From positions 1-64,000 of the forward strand of contig CAZFOO010000008.1 of the NCBI GenBank assembly GCA_964520585.1: a DNA stretch of 64,000 nucleotides. Reading direction: 5' to 3'. The stretch comes from PXAP01 sp964520585. Its GTDB lineage: Bacteria; Bacteroidota; Bacteroidia; Bacteroidales; PUMT01. A model generated the notes under the pieces. It did not search any database. It had not been told where the DNA came from and saw nothing but the letters and a program-made list of their open reading frames with translations. Positions 53,230 to 62,677 of this stretch are shown piece by piece (the stretch's first letter is position 1; every line of letters starts with the position of its first letter). The translations under genes were made by a program, and so were the position numbers.

Positions 53230-54936
53230 CTACCAGCTTCCGTTACCGAAATTAGGATTATTGGTATCCCACCAGATACGCTCCTGGTTAAGAACCGATC
53301 CTTCAACCGTGCCCGGTGTGAATCCCTGTTCTTCCATGGCAGCACGCCAGTTATCAATGTTTATAGGATTACTTGGTTCATTAACTCCGAATCTCCGGGG
53401 AAGAACAAGCTCAACATTATTTGAAAGAACAGGTTCCCATGGCATTATCTGACCATCCCTGCTGGGGAAGCCCGTCCGGCGTACCAGCGCAAATTGTTCA
53501 TTGGGATACCTGAAAAAGTTAATATACTGCTGAAAATATATTTTTTCCAGATCATTAGTCCCGTTTAAAGCCACATCAGCCTCAGCCAGGTAATCATCAA
53601 TCTGTGCTTCGGTGGCAGCAAATTGCTGATAATCATAAACATTGTGGGTTTGAGCAATATCATTGTAAGCCCTGAATGATGCCCTTACTCCCAGTTCATA
53701 CCATTCGGCTGCAGTGCCTTCACCGGTAACATATCCTTTTTCGATAAACTCCGCCATGTATAGTGCAACTTCAGCAGCAGACACCATATATTCTTTCCAG
53801 TGCCCGGTTCCTCCGTCATAATGGGGATTAAAAAATCTCCTGTTGATATGTGATAACTTGGCATAACCTTGATTATCATCGTCGGTAAGTGTTTCACCAA
53901 ACCATGGTTGCTCACCTGCCAAATCTGGTGCCACAGGGCCTCCCCTGTAACGGTCCCAGCGTTCAACCGGCACATTGGGGTCAACCCAGTCCGGAAGGTT
54001 TTTGCCCTGTGCAGTCAGCAGATCCACAGCCTCCTGGTCAAGATCATTGGGATCAAAGAAAAAATGGGTTCTCGGGTCCTTTAATTCAACAAGCTTGGTA
54101 ATAAAATTGAGGGCAGCTGTTGGTGATCCCCAGAAATCCTGGGCTTCTCCACGATAATCAGTGGCAGGCTCCCAGATCATCTCATCATCCAGGCTTGTAA
54201 TTATGCCGGCAGGATTTGAAAGAGCCTCATCAATTATTTGCTGCATCCACTGCTGATCCTGGTTTTCAAGCCTGACAGCTATGCGCAGCTTAAGAGTATT
54301 TGCGAGTCTGGCCCATTTGGCGAAATCGCCGTTATAAATAAAATCCTGAGGTCCGTAAGTAACCTGATCTGTTGCATCACTCAACAATACATCAATGGCC
54401 GAGTTAAGTTCATCAAGCCACTGTTCGAAAAGCTCCTGCTGATTATCATATTCAGGAGTATAGTGATTCTCATAACGACCCCTCATGGCTTCCGACCATG
54501 CCATAGATCCACGTGTATCGGTATATTTGAGAGCTTTTATTATTGGCGGTATATAAGTAATAGCTTCAACATGCGTCCTGTTGGCCTGATCAGCAGCATC
54601 CATATCACCTATTCTTTTCCTGATCTCAAAAAGATTTCTCATCATACCATAAGGTGATGCCCCTCCTGTGGCACCATGCCGGTTAAAATCACCACCGTTA
54701 CCGCCACTGAAAATGGTGGCCTGATTCCAACGGTAAAAATAGTTGTAATTATTATAAAACCACTCGGTATAGCGGCCGCTATGGCCCAGGTCATAAATAG
54801 ATGATGTAAACAGGTGCCTTATGTCAGGATCCGTCACCATTGCCGGATTCTCATTGACCTCGGCAAAGTCATCGGTGCAAGATAGCGGGATACCGGCAAT
54901 CATTGCTATGATTAATATTTTTATAAGATTTTTCAT
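53230..54936 (-). CDS. SusD-like_2 family lipoprotein
   Basis: A 568-residue outer-membrane lipoprotein (signal ending PLSC, Cys20) of the second SusD family. It is recognised by FAEVNENPAMVTDPDIRHLFTSS, the helical repeats with IKALKYTDTRGSMAWSEA and FAKWARLANTLKLRIAVRL, and the C-terminal PNEQFALVRRTGFPSRDG and FGVNEPSNPINIDNW segments. It pairs with SusC 39 bp upstream and presumably closes over it, with fucose-containing oligosaccharides as candidate ligands. Two hairpins follow at 53157-53114 and 53034-53005. It is unlike the SusD of locus 1 and so was not duplicated from it. Confidence 0.93.
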   Translation of the reverse strand: MKNLIKILIIAMIAGIPLSCTDDFAEVNENPAMVTDPDIRHLFTSSIYDLGHSGRYTEWFYNNYNYFYRWNQATIFSGGNGGDFNRHGATGGASPYGMMRNLFEIRKRIGDMDAADQANRTHVEAITYIPPIIKALKYTDTRGSMAWSEAMRGRYENHYTPEYDNQQELFEQWLDELNSAIDVLLSDATDQVTYGPQDFIYNGDFAKWARLANTLKLRIAVRLENQDQQWMQQIIDEALSNPAGIITSLDDEMIWEPATDYRGEAQDFWGSPTAALNFITKLVELKDPRTHFFFDPNDLDQEAVDLLTAQGKNLPDWVDPNVPVERWDRYRGGPVAPDLAGEQPWFGETLTDDDNQGYAKLSHINRRFFNPHYDGGTGHWKEYMVSAAEVALYMAEFIEKGYVTGEGTAAEWYELGVRASFRAYNDIAQTHNVYDYQQFAATEAQIDDYLAEADVALNGTNDLEKIYFQQYINFFRYPNEQFALVRRTGFPSRDGQIMPWEPVLSNNVELVLPRRFGVNEPSNPINIDNWRAAMEEQGFTPGTVEGSVLNQERIWWDTNNPNFGNGSW

Positions 54937-54975
54937 ATCGTTATATAATTTATATATAATTTGTTAAATACTGAA

Positions 54976-57900
54976 TTACAATCCCAGATCAAGGTTTACA
55001 CCTACTGTCCTCACATAGGGAATAGCACCCCATACGTGGGCCGAACCGGCATGAGTCCCGCGAACGGAAAATGGATGCAGGTTGTCGGGCATGGTTTTCC
55101 ATAAAAAGCCAAGGTCCCTGGCAAATAATGAAACCCGTAAATTTGAAAGATACATCCGGTTTGCTAACTCCCTGGGGAAAGAGTAACCGATGGTAAGTTC
55201 ACGTATCCCTATATATGAATTTTCATGAACGACATGCTCATTGATCACGCCTGTTCCCCATGAATTATTGAAATAGTGCCAGAAACTTGCATGTGTAGGC
55301 TCAACAATATCGGCATCATAAGCTTCCTGGTAAGTCCATCCGCTAACATCGGTTCCTTCAATAACAGTACCTTCCTGGAAAACTCCCTCCGGAATCAACC
55401 CGTCCTGGTAAGTATTATAAGTACCGTCGCCAACATTGTCATAACGGGATGTCCATGTGATACCACCGTTCTCGGCATCTCTCCATTTGAGTGAGGATTC
55501 AAGATTTCCGTATGCAGTTCCGTAACGACCTACGTAACTTGCAACATCACCTCCAATTTTAGCATCCAGCATAAAACGCAGGAAGAATCCTTTAAATGTA
55601 GTTATTGAAGTCGCACTGGCAAGAAAATCGGGATTCATATTACCAACCTCCTGTTGTTCAAATGAACGCATCATATAAGCACCCCTTCTTGCTCCGCTCC
55701 ACTGTAAAAGCGGCATACCGTTCTTTGGATCATCAGGGTCGCTTTCATTCTCGTAAAGTGCAGGCGCTGAATCAGAATAAAGAACTCCCCACTCTTCACC
55801 TACAAAGGCGACTGTTCCAACACGTGTATTGCCATAAGTAGCTGATTCATAAAGATTATATCTTTCAATATCTTCATGAAGCTCCACTATCATGTTCCTG
55901 TTACGGGTGAAATTAAAATCAACATCCCAGCGAAGCTCCCTTGTTTGTATTGGACGGGTGTGAAATGCAAGTTCTATACCCTGGTTCTGGATATTCCCCG
56001 CATTGATAAGCTGTCCGGTAACTCCGGTTTCTCCGGGAACGGGGATGCTGAGTATCTGGTTAATTGTGTTTTCTTTGTAGTAAGTAAGATCAATCCCGAT
56101 CCTGTTATTGAAAAACCTTGAGTCAAAACCAAATTCCCATGATTTCTTACGTTCCGGCTGAAGATCAAGGTTTGGTACTGTAGTGCTGCTGTAATTCAGC
56201 ATAACCAGGTTGTATCCGCCAACGGACTGCAGGTTAGAGCGGTGACTGAATCCTGAATTTATGCTGTAAATAGAGTAGTCATTACCAACCTCAGCATATG
56301 ATCCCCTGAGCTGCATATATGAAAGGAAAGCCGGCAGTTCAAAAGATTCCGTTGGAAGCCATGAAAGACTTACCGAGGGATAAAAATAGTTATTGTTTCC
56401 TGAACCGTCTGAATATGTCAGAGTGGAAGACCAGTCATGACGGCCGGTGAGAGAAAGAAACAGCTGGTCCCTGAACTCCAGGTTACCATAACCGTAAACC
56501 GAGTTAAGGATCTTGGTCCCGCTTATACCGGCTGTCTGTCCTTCTTCGTTAATGCTGTTGGCAAGAAAGTACTGTCCGGGAACAATCAGTCCGCCATTAG
56601 TCCAGGCTCCTGAATATGAATACCCGGTACTCCAGTGCTCCGCACCAAGTGAGAAGCTACCATACATATCAGGGGTAACTTCACCAAGAAAGTTAAAAGT
56701 AACTTTCCCGTCAATTTGTTCCCGGCGGTTGTGATCAAGCCTGTAGGAGCCTCCTGCATTAGCAAATCCCTGGCCGAGATTTTTATTTTCCCGCTTTTCA
56801 TAATAGTTATTTAGGTAGCCTTCCAGGTCAATATTAAACCATTCGGTCACATCGAGGTTAAGCTTTGTGGTTAACCTGAGTGATTCTTCAACTCTTTCCT
56901 GGTTGTTCTCATACAAACTAAAAAACAGGGGGAGTCCCGGAACATCACCCAGAGGGTCACCGTGAGCCGATGCATGAACACCACCATGATCAGCCCTGTA
57001 CTGGTCTTTCCATTTTTCCACGTCATACCATCTGGGCATCGGACCGGTAAAGAATCCGTTCTGAAGACCGCTTGAGGGCGGGTTAGCAGCAATTGAATTG
57101 GAATAGCTTATACCAATATCTGCGCTTAGAAATGGGGTAAGTTCATGCGTCACCCTTGAGAATATGGATGAACGGCCAAAGTCGTTCCTTGGAGTGATAC
57201 CTGATTCCGAAGTACTGGAAGCAGAAACAAGAAAGGTGGTTGTTTCCGTGCCACCGTCAAGCTGAAGGTTGGTGTTGCTGTATAACCCCCTTTCAAAAAG
57301 GTCAAGAAAGTTATTGGGAGTAGGATTATTTGGTACTAAAGTCTCCCTGTCCCAGTCCAGCACCATGGTATTGCCATCCAGTTCGGGACCCCATGAAACT
57401 ATACTGCGGTAATAATAAGGGTTTCCCTCCGAATCATAAAGAAATTCATTCTGGGAGTTCCACGGATCCTCTATCCCTGTGGTTACGCTGGCCAGGTGGC
57501 CGGGACCATATTTATTCTGAAATGCCGGTCCGTCATATGCATCTTTCACGTGAAATCGCTGACTGAAAGTTACTCCTACACCGGGCCTTTCACTTCCCTG
57601 CTTGGTGTTTATAACCACTACCCCGTTAATTGCACGCGATCCGTACAATGCAGTAGCAGCAGAACCTTTAAGAACGGTAACCGATTCAAACTCGTCGGGG
57701 TTAAGTGACTTAAGTTCATTACCCCAGTCAACACCACCCCACTGGCTTCCTCCGGAGATCTGATTGTCATAGATAACTCCGTCAACCACAAAGATCGGCT
57801 GATTGTTGCCTCCAAGAACCGAGTTACCACGAATAGTAATACGGCTTCCTCCAAAAGTACCACCGTCAGTAGGCTGAATGTCAACCCCGGATATACGGCC

Positions 57901-58335
57901 CTGAAGAGCGTTTACCGGGCTGATGGTGGATGAAACGGCAACGTCATCTCCGGTAACATTGGTAGCGGCATATCCCAGAGATTTCCTTTCCCTGCTGATA
58001 CCAAGGGCAGTAACCACAACTTCATCAAGTGTTTCAGTATCCGGCATAAGGGCAACATCCAACCTGTTATTATCAGGTATAGCCATTTCAACGGTTTCCA
58101 TCCCGACAAAAGAGAATCTCAATACCTGTGCGTCCGCCGGAACCTGAAGAGTATAAAAACCATCAATATCAGTTATTGTTCCTGTCTGTGTGCCAGGTAC
58201 AACGACGTTAACACCGGGAAGCGGTGTATCGTCCTCCGAAGAGACCACAACACCCGTCACTGTTCTGTCCTGCGCATATAGAGCAGTTGAGAACATGAAC
58301 AGAAATGCTAAAAGCATATAATTCAATTGTTTCAT
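54976..58335 (-). CDS. SusC/RagA-family TonB-dependent transporter
   Basis: A 1119-residue outer-membrane importer of locus 2. Signal peptide 1-21 (ending ALYAQ), carboxypeptidase-like domain (about 22-98), SusC signature LDEVVVTALGISRERKSLG (103-121), plug (INTLQGRISGVDIQ-like NALQGRISGVDIQPTDGG, FVVDGVIYDN), the motif KGSAATALYGSRAINGVVVINT, and a barrel ending VGVNLDLGL. It starts translation at the ATG 58335, followed by SusD 39 bp downstream. The ROK regulator lies 222 bp upstream on the same strand. Import is driven by TonB-ExbBD. The substrate is inferred from the GH29/GH2 content of the locus. Confidence 0.94.
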   Translation of the reverse strand: MKQLNYMLLAFLFMFSTALYAQDRTVTGVVVSSEDDTPLPGVNVVVPGTQTGTITDIDGFYTLQVPADAQVLRFSFVGMETVEMAIPDNNRLDVALMPDTETLDEVVVTALGISRERKSLGYAATNVTGDDVAVSSTISPVNALQGRISGVDIQPTDGGTFGGSRITIRGNSVLGGNNQPIFVVDGVIYDNQISGGSQWGGVDWGNELKSLNPDEFESVTVLKGSAATALYGSRAINGVVVINTKQGSERPGVGVTFSQRFHVKDAYDGPAFQNKYGPGHLASVTTGIEDPWNSQNEFLYDSEGNPYYYRSIVSWGPELDGNTMVLDWDRETLVPNNPTPNNFLDLFERGLYSNTNLQLDGGTETTTFLVSASSTSESGITPRNDFGRSSIFSRVTHELTPFLSADIGISYSNSIAANPPSSGLQNGFFTGPMPRWYDVEKWKDQYRADHGGVHASAHGDPLGDVPGLPLFFSLYENNQERVEESLRLTTKLNLDVTEWFNIDLEGYLNNYYEKRENKNLGQGFANAGGSYRLDHNRREQIDGKVTFNFLGEVTPDMYGSFSLGAEHWSTGYSYSGAWTNGGLIVPGQYFLANSINEEGQTAGISGTKILNSVYGYGNLEFRDQLFLSLTGRHDWSSTLTYSDGSGNNNYFYPSVSLSWLPTESFELPAFLSYMQLRGSYAEVGNDYSIYSINSGFSHRSNLQSVGGYNLVMLNYSSTTVPNLDLQPERKKSWEFGFDSRFFNNRIGIDLTYYKENTINQILSIPVPGETGVTGQLINAGNIQNQGIELAFHTRPIQTRELRWDVDFNFTRNRNMIVELHEDIERYNLYESATYGNTRVGTVAFVGEEWGVLYSDSAPALYENESDPDDPKNGMPLLQWSGARRGAYMMRSFEQQEVGNMNPDFLASATSITTFKGFFLRFMLDAKIGGDVASYVGRYGTAYGNLESSLKWRDAENGGITWTSRYDNVGDGTYNTYQDGLIPEGVFQEGTVIEGTDVSGWTYQEAYDADIVEPTHASFWHYFNNSWGTGVINEHVVHENSYIGIRELTIGYSFPRELANRMYLSNLRVSLFARDLGFLWKTMPDNLHPFSVRGTHAGSAHVWGAIPYVRTVGVNLDLGL

Positions 58336-58557
58336 AGATTAAAAGGTTTTAGGATTTAAATTAGAGTAGTTGTTAAAAAAAAGTAATTATTTAAATTGTA
58401 GTTGACAAGTATTAAAATATTCATAAACATTATTTTAATCGGATTAATAATCATTTTACTTCGTTTTGCCGTTGATTAAATTCATAAGCTTCATACATTA
58501 TAAACCATCATAATTTTAATCTCGTTGTGTTTTAAATGAACATAAGGCATTTATATT

Positions 58558-59877
58558 TTAAGACTTAGAAATAACAGATTTTTTTATAACTGTCTTTTCA
58601 ATAGTCTTCTTGTGCCTGGAATAGCCTTTAACAAGAAAAGGATGATCAAAGACATATTCCATAGCCATACTCACTGCCCCCAGTATACCATGATTTTTTC
58701 CAAGTCCCGAAATCTCCACTCCCGTATGTTCTCTTATCTGGGGCATACAATAAGTATTAAGTGCTTGCTGCACCGGAGTGGTGATATATTGTTTAGCCTC
58801 GCAAACATTACCGGAAAGGATAACCAGCTCGGGATTGAAAAGTTGCATAAGGCTGGCAAGCCCTTTCCCAAGGTTTATTCCTACATCAGATAAAATACTG
58901 ATAGCATATAGATCTCCACTGTTTGCAGCTTCAACAACATCTTTTGTACTGATGTTACGTGTACCGTTTTCTTTTTGATTTCTCAGTACCGATATTTTAC
59001 CGGAATCGATCCCCTCAATGGCCATTCGGGATATGGCTGCACCTGAAGCAATAGTTTCCAGACAGCCCTGCTTGCCACACTGGCAATGAATATCATTATC
59101 AATTGCAGGTATATGGCTTAGCTCGCCTGCAAATCCCAAAGCCCCCCTGTATATTTTCCCGTCCACTATAATACCAAGACCAAGTCCCCATTCCAGAAAT
59201 ATCATAAGAACATTCTGTTTCCCCTTTGCCTTGCCAAATCGAAGTTCAGCATGTGCCATTGCCTTCGCATCATTTTCAATAAAGACAGGCCTGTTAAATT
59301 TCTCCTCAAGTACTTCCCGGGTAGTTTGATTATCAAAATTCAGGTGGGTATGGTTCACTCCCCTGACAGAATCAACGAGTCCTGGCATTATAATACCCAC
59401 ACAAATAAGCTTTTCGGTATTGATCATGGTCTCTTCTACCAGATCTGAAGCCTTTCTGAAAAGCTCCTCAACAAATCCTCCCGGATCAGTAATATCGCTT
59501 GAATAGGAAACTGTTCCTGAAATATTCTGATTTTCGTTATTATAGATAGCCATATGTGTCCTGAAGCGTTCCACATGTATGCCAAGCGAAAAAACAGAAT
59601 TATTCTTCAAACCATACATTACCGGCTTTCTGCCACCCTTTGACTTCCCGTACCCCTTTTTATCCACAAGTCCCCTATCCAGAAGCTCATTCAGCATTGT
59701 AAGAGATGTTGGTAATGAAATTTTAAGCCTTTTACCAATTTCGGCATTTGATGCGGATCCATGTACATACAGATTCCGCAATATCCGGGTCTGCTGCAAA
59801 AACCTTTTTTTCTTAATCCCCTTAAGCTGTCCTGGCGCAATATTACCCAGTAAAGGGAAAAATGGTTCCTGATTCAT
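58558..59877 (-). CDS. ROK-family transcriptional regulator
   Basis: A 439-residue NagC/XylR-type repressor. An N-terminal winged helix (about 28-85) includes SNAEIGKRLKISLPTSLTMLNELLDRGLV. A ROK sugar-binding domain follows, with FIENDAKAMAHAELRFG (catalytic-type Asp in NDA), GLGLGIIVDGKIYRGALGFAGELSH and the zinc motif HCQCGKQGCLE. Such proteins bind a sugar or sugar phosphate and leave their operator. It is read in the same direction as the SusC gene 222 bp downstream and is the only regulator visible in locus 2, so it is the best candidate to control it. A kinase role is less likely because of the HTH. Ligand unknown. Confidence 0.9.
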   Translation of the reverse strand: MNQEPFFPLLGNIAPGQLKGIKKKRFLQQTRILRNLYVHGSASNAEIGKRLKISLPTSLTMLNELLDRGLVDKKGYGKSKGGRKPVMYGLKNNSVFSLGIHVERFRTHMAIYNNENQNISGTVSYSSDITDPGGFVEELFRKASDLVEETMINTEKLICVGIIMPGLVDSVRGVNHTHLNFDNQTTREVLEEKFNRPVFIENDAKAMAHAELRFGKAKGKQNVLMIFLEWGLGLGIIVDGKIYRGALGFAGELSHIPAIDNDIHCQCGKQGCLETIASGAAISRMAIEGIDSGKISVLRNQKENGTRNISTKDVVEAANSGDLYAISILSDVGINLGKGLASLMQLFNPELVILSGNVCEAKQYITTPVQQALNTYCMPQIREHTGVEISGLGKNHGILGAVSMAMEYVFDHPFLVKGYSRHKKTIEKTVIKKSVISKS

Positions 59878-60462
59878 TTAATAAAATAATTATAAATTTC
59901 AACACGCAATATAGTACACATTTTATAATAGTCAAAAATTTTTAGGGTAATTTTTTACCTATCATACCATTCTTTTTACTATTTTTTAATTTTAAAAAGC
60001 ATATCTTTTATTAAATATTTGCATTAGTATGCCACAACCAAGTAAATACAGGTCGGGCAGAAACAAATCATTTATAAAAAATCCTCACTTTAAAATGGTT
60101 TCTAAATAAGGCAGGAGATATAAGCACAAAAGCAAACAAACAGCCAAGACAGACATGGCATACAAGCCAGATATAGCAAAAAAGGACAGAAGGCAGGTAT
60201 AGCAGACTTGGCACAAAAGGTATTCATGGGCAGGAAAAGAATTACCATGTTCAAGCTTAAATTTGACTTAATCTGAAAGAATAAGTAATTTAGCGGATGA
60301 AACCCTCATGTTAATTTTTAACACAAAATAAGATCTATAAACATGAAGGTTCCATGGATTGAAAAGCAAAATATCCTAACCATGAATACGTAACATATTG
60401 TAAAACATATTTATAACTATACTTTATGCGAATGAACAAGGTTTAACTTAATAACTCTAATC
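59878..60462. other. Divergent intergenic region, 585 bp
   Basis: No gene found. The middle (about 60108-60240) is unusually T-poor (13 T in the 120 bases from 60121) with loosely repeating AGCA/GGCA words. Just before the peptidase, TTG (60398-60400) and TACTTTAT (60420-60427), 19 bases apart, are a weak candidate promoter. Confidence 0.4.
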
Positions 60463-62559
60463 GTGAAAAAAATAATCTATCTTTCTATTATTATGGTAAC
60501 TTTTGCATTCTCCTCTGCCAGGGTGGAAGATAACCCCCTCCTCACCGAATATAATACACCATTCAATCTTCCTCCCTTTGAAAGTATAAACAGTGAACAT
60601 TTTATTCCTGCCTTTGAATATGCGATGCAGGTTCATAATGAGGAAATTGATGCTATTGTCCAAAACAGTGAAGCTCCTGATTTCAGCAATACCATTGAAG
60701 CCCTGGATCGCAGCGGATACCGGCTGACCGGGATCCACAGCATTTTCAGCAATCTCAACTCTTCACACACCAATGAAGAACTGCAGGATATTGCCCGTGA
60801 AATGACCCCGAAATTATCGGCTCATTCCTCCAATATAATGCTGAACATGGACTTATTTGCACGTGTTAAGAAAGTATATGAACAAATAGATAAGCTTAAT
60901 TTAAATCCGGAACAGGAAAAACTCCTTGAAAAAACCTATAAAAGCTTTGTGCGTGGCGGAGCTTTGCTTGAAGGAGAAAAACAGGGACGGCTGAGAGAAA
61001 TTAACGAGAAGCTTTCGGTTCTAACTCTTCAGTTTGGCGACAATATAAGAGACGAGACAAACAGCTTTGAGCTGGTGATCGACAACCGGGAAGATCTTTC
61101 GGGTCTGCCCTCCGACCTGGTCAGCACTGCAGCAGAGGTAGCCAAAGAAAAAGGATATGATGGGAAATGGGTATTTACCCATCATAATCCGAGTATAATG
61201 CCTTTTCTCACTTATGCAGACAACCGTGAGCTGCGGGAAAGAATGAAAACCACATACATAAACCGCTGCAATAACGATAATGAATATGACAATAAAGATA
61301 TAATCCGTCAGATAGTAAACCTCAGGGTTGAAAAGGCAAACTTGCTGGGGTATAACTCTCATGCTGATTTTGTTCTTGAAGAGAATATGGCCAAGAGCCC
61401 CGGAAGGGTGAACGGCTTTCTTCAACAGCTATGGGAGGCAGCATTACCCGTTTCAAAGAAGGAGGCCTACGAGCTGCAGTCCATGATATTCAGGGAAGGT
61501 CATAATTTCAGATTGATGCCGTGGGACTGGCGTTACTATGCCGAAAAGCTGCGGAAAGAAAAATTCGATCTGGACGAAGCTGAAACAAGACCTTATTTCT
61601 CAATGGAAAATGTTGTTAAAGGCACCTTTATGGTGGTAAATAAATTATGGGGACTTCAATTCGTAAGACTTGATGATGTTCCAAAATACCATGAGGATGT
61701 AGAGGTTTACCAGGTGCTTGACAAGGATGACTCATATATGGGCATTCTTTATATAGATAATTACAACAGGCCAAGTAAAAGAGGAGGAGCCTGGATGAGC
61801 AGCTTCAGAAAACAATCTGTCCGCGATGGCGAGTTCATACATCCAGTAATAACCATTAACTGCAATTTCAGCAGGCCGGCAGCCGATGCTCCTTCCCTGC
61901 TTACCTTCGATGAGTATACTACTTTCTTTCATGAATTTGGCCATGCCTTACACGGTTTGATGTCAGACTGCACATATCACACCCTTTCCGGAACATCAGT
62001 CCCGAGGGACTTTGTGGAGCTTCCCTCCCAGGTCATGGAAAACTGGGCAAGACATCCCGAGGTAATGAAAATGCTTGCCCGGCATTATGAAACCGGGGAG
62101 GTTATACCTGATGAATTAATCGACAAGATAACGGAGGCAGGACATTTTAACCAGGGTTTTGCCACGGTGGAATACCTTGCCACAGCTCTGCTGGATATGG
62201 ACTATCACACTTTGAAGGAAAAGAAAGATATTTCTCCTGTTGAGTTTGAGACTGAATCAATGAATGAAGTTGGCCTGATTCCTGAAATAGTCCCACGCTG
62301 GAGAAGCACATACCTGAGCCATATATTCAGCGGAGGATATTCAGCAGGCTATTACAGCTATATCTGGTCAGGTGTACTTGATGCCGATGCATTTGAAGCA
62401 TTCCTGGAGACGGATCTATTTGACAGGGAAACTGCGGAGAGTTTCAGGGTTAATATACTAGAAAGAGGCGGCACCCGTAACCCTATGGACCTGTATGTTA
62501 ATTTCAGGGGCAGGGAACCTGAGATAGGCCCCTTGTTAAGGCAGAGGGGACTGGAATAG
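60463..62559 (+). CDS. Exported M3-family metallopeptidase (Dcp-like)
   Basis: A 698-residue zinc peptidase of family M3 (thimet oligopeptidase/peptidyl-dipeptidase Dcp). The zinc site HEFGH is at 490-494 within FFHEFGHALHGLMS, and the third ligand Glu519 lies in FVELPSQVMENW. PPFESINSEHFIPAFEYAM near 38 and YFSGGYSAGYYSYIWS-type HIFSGGYSAGYYSYIW near 623 are family hallmarks. It starts with GTG (VKKIIYLSIIMVTFAF), giving a signal peptide ending near SSARVED. Periplasmic location is therefore likely, where it would trim short peptides. It is followed by a terminator and then by a MATE gene. The length is typical. Confidence 0.93.
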   Translation: MKKIIYLSIIMVTFAFSSARVEDNPLLTEYNTPFNLPPFESINSEHFIPAFEYAMQVHNEEIDAIVQNSEAPDFSNTIEALDRSGYRLTGIHSIFSNLNSSHTNEELQDIAREMTPKLSAHSSNIMLNMDLFARVKKVYEQIDKLNLNPEQEKLLEKTYKSFVRGGALLEGEKQGRLREINEKLSVLTLQFGDNIRDETNSFELVIDNREDLSGLPSDLVSTAAEVAKEKGYDGKWVFTHHNPSIMPFLTYADNRELRERMKTTYINRCNNDNEYDNKDIIRQIVNLRVEKANLLGYNSHADFVLEENMAKSPGRVNGFLQQLWEAALPVSKKEAYELQSMIFREGHNFRLMPWDWRYYAEKLRKEKFDLDEAETRPYFSMENVVKGTFMVVNKLWGLQFVRLDDVPKYHEDVEVYQVLDKDDSYMGILYIDNYNRPSKRGGAWMSSFRKQSVRDGEFIHPVITINCNFSRPAADAPSLLTFDEYTTFFHEFGHALHGLMSDCTYHTLSGTSVPRDFVELPSQVMENWARHPEVMKMLARHYETGEVIPDELIDKITEAGHFNQGFATVEYLATALLDMDYHTLKEKKDISPVEFETESMNEVGLIPEIVPRWRSTYLSHIFSGGYSAGYYSYIWSGVLDADAFEAFLETDLFDRETAESFRVNILERGGTRNPMDLYVNFRGREPEIGPLLRQRGLE

Positions 62560-62587
62560 AGCAATTACATAAGCATAAAGACCATGG

Positions 62588-62624
62588 AAACAGGTCTCCG
62601 GCAGGCGGGACCTGTTTTTTTTAA
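62588..62624 (+). terminator. Rho-independent terminator
   Basis: 9-bp stem AAACAGGTC/GACCTGTTT (62588-62596, 62609-62617), 12-base loop, T run to about 62622. It ends the M3 peptidase transcript. Confidence 0.8.
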
Positions 62625-62677
62625 CCAGCAGACACTGCAGGAAATATTAAGTAAAAGAGCCGGATTATAATCATTGC

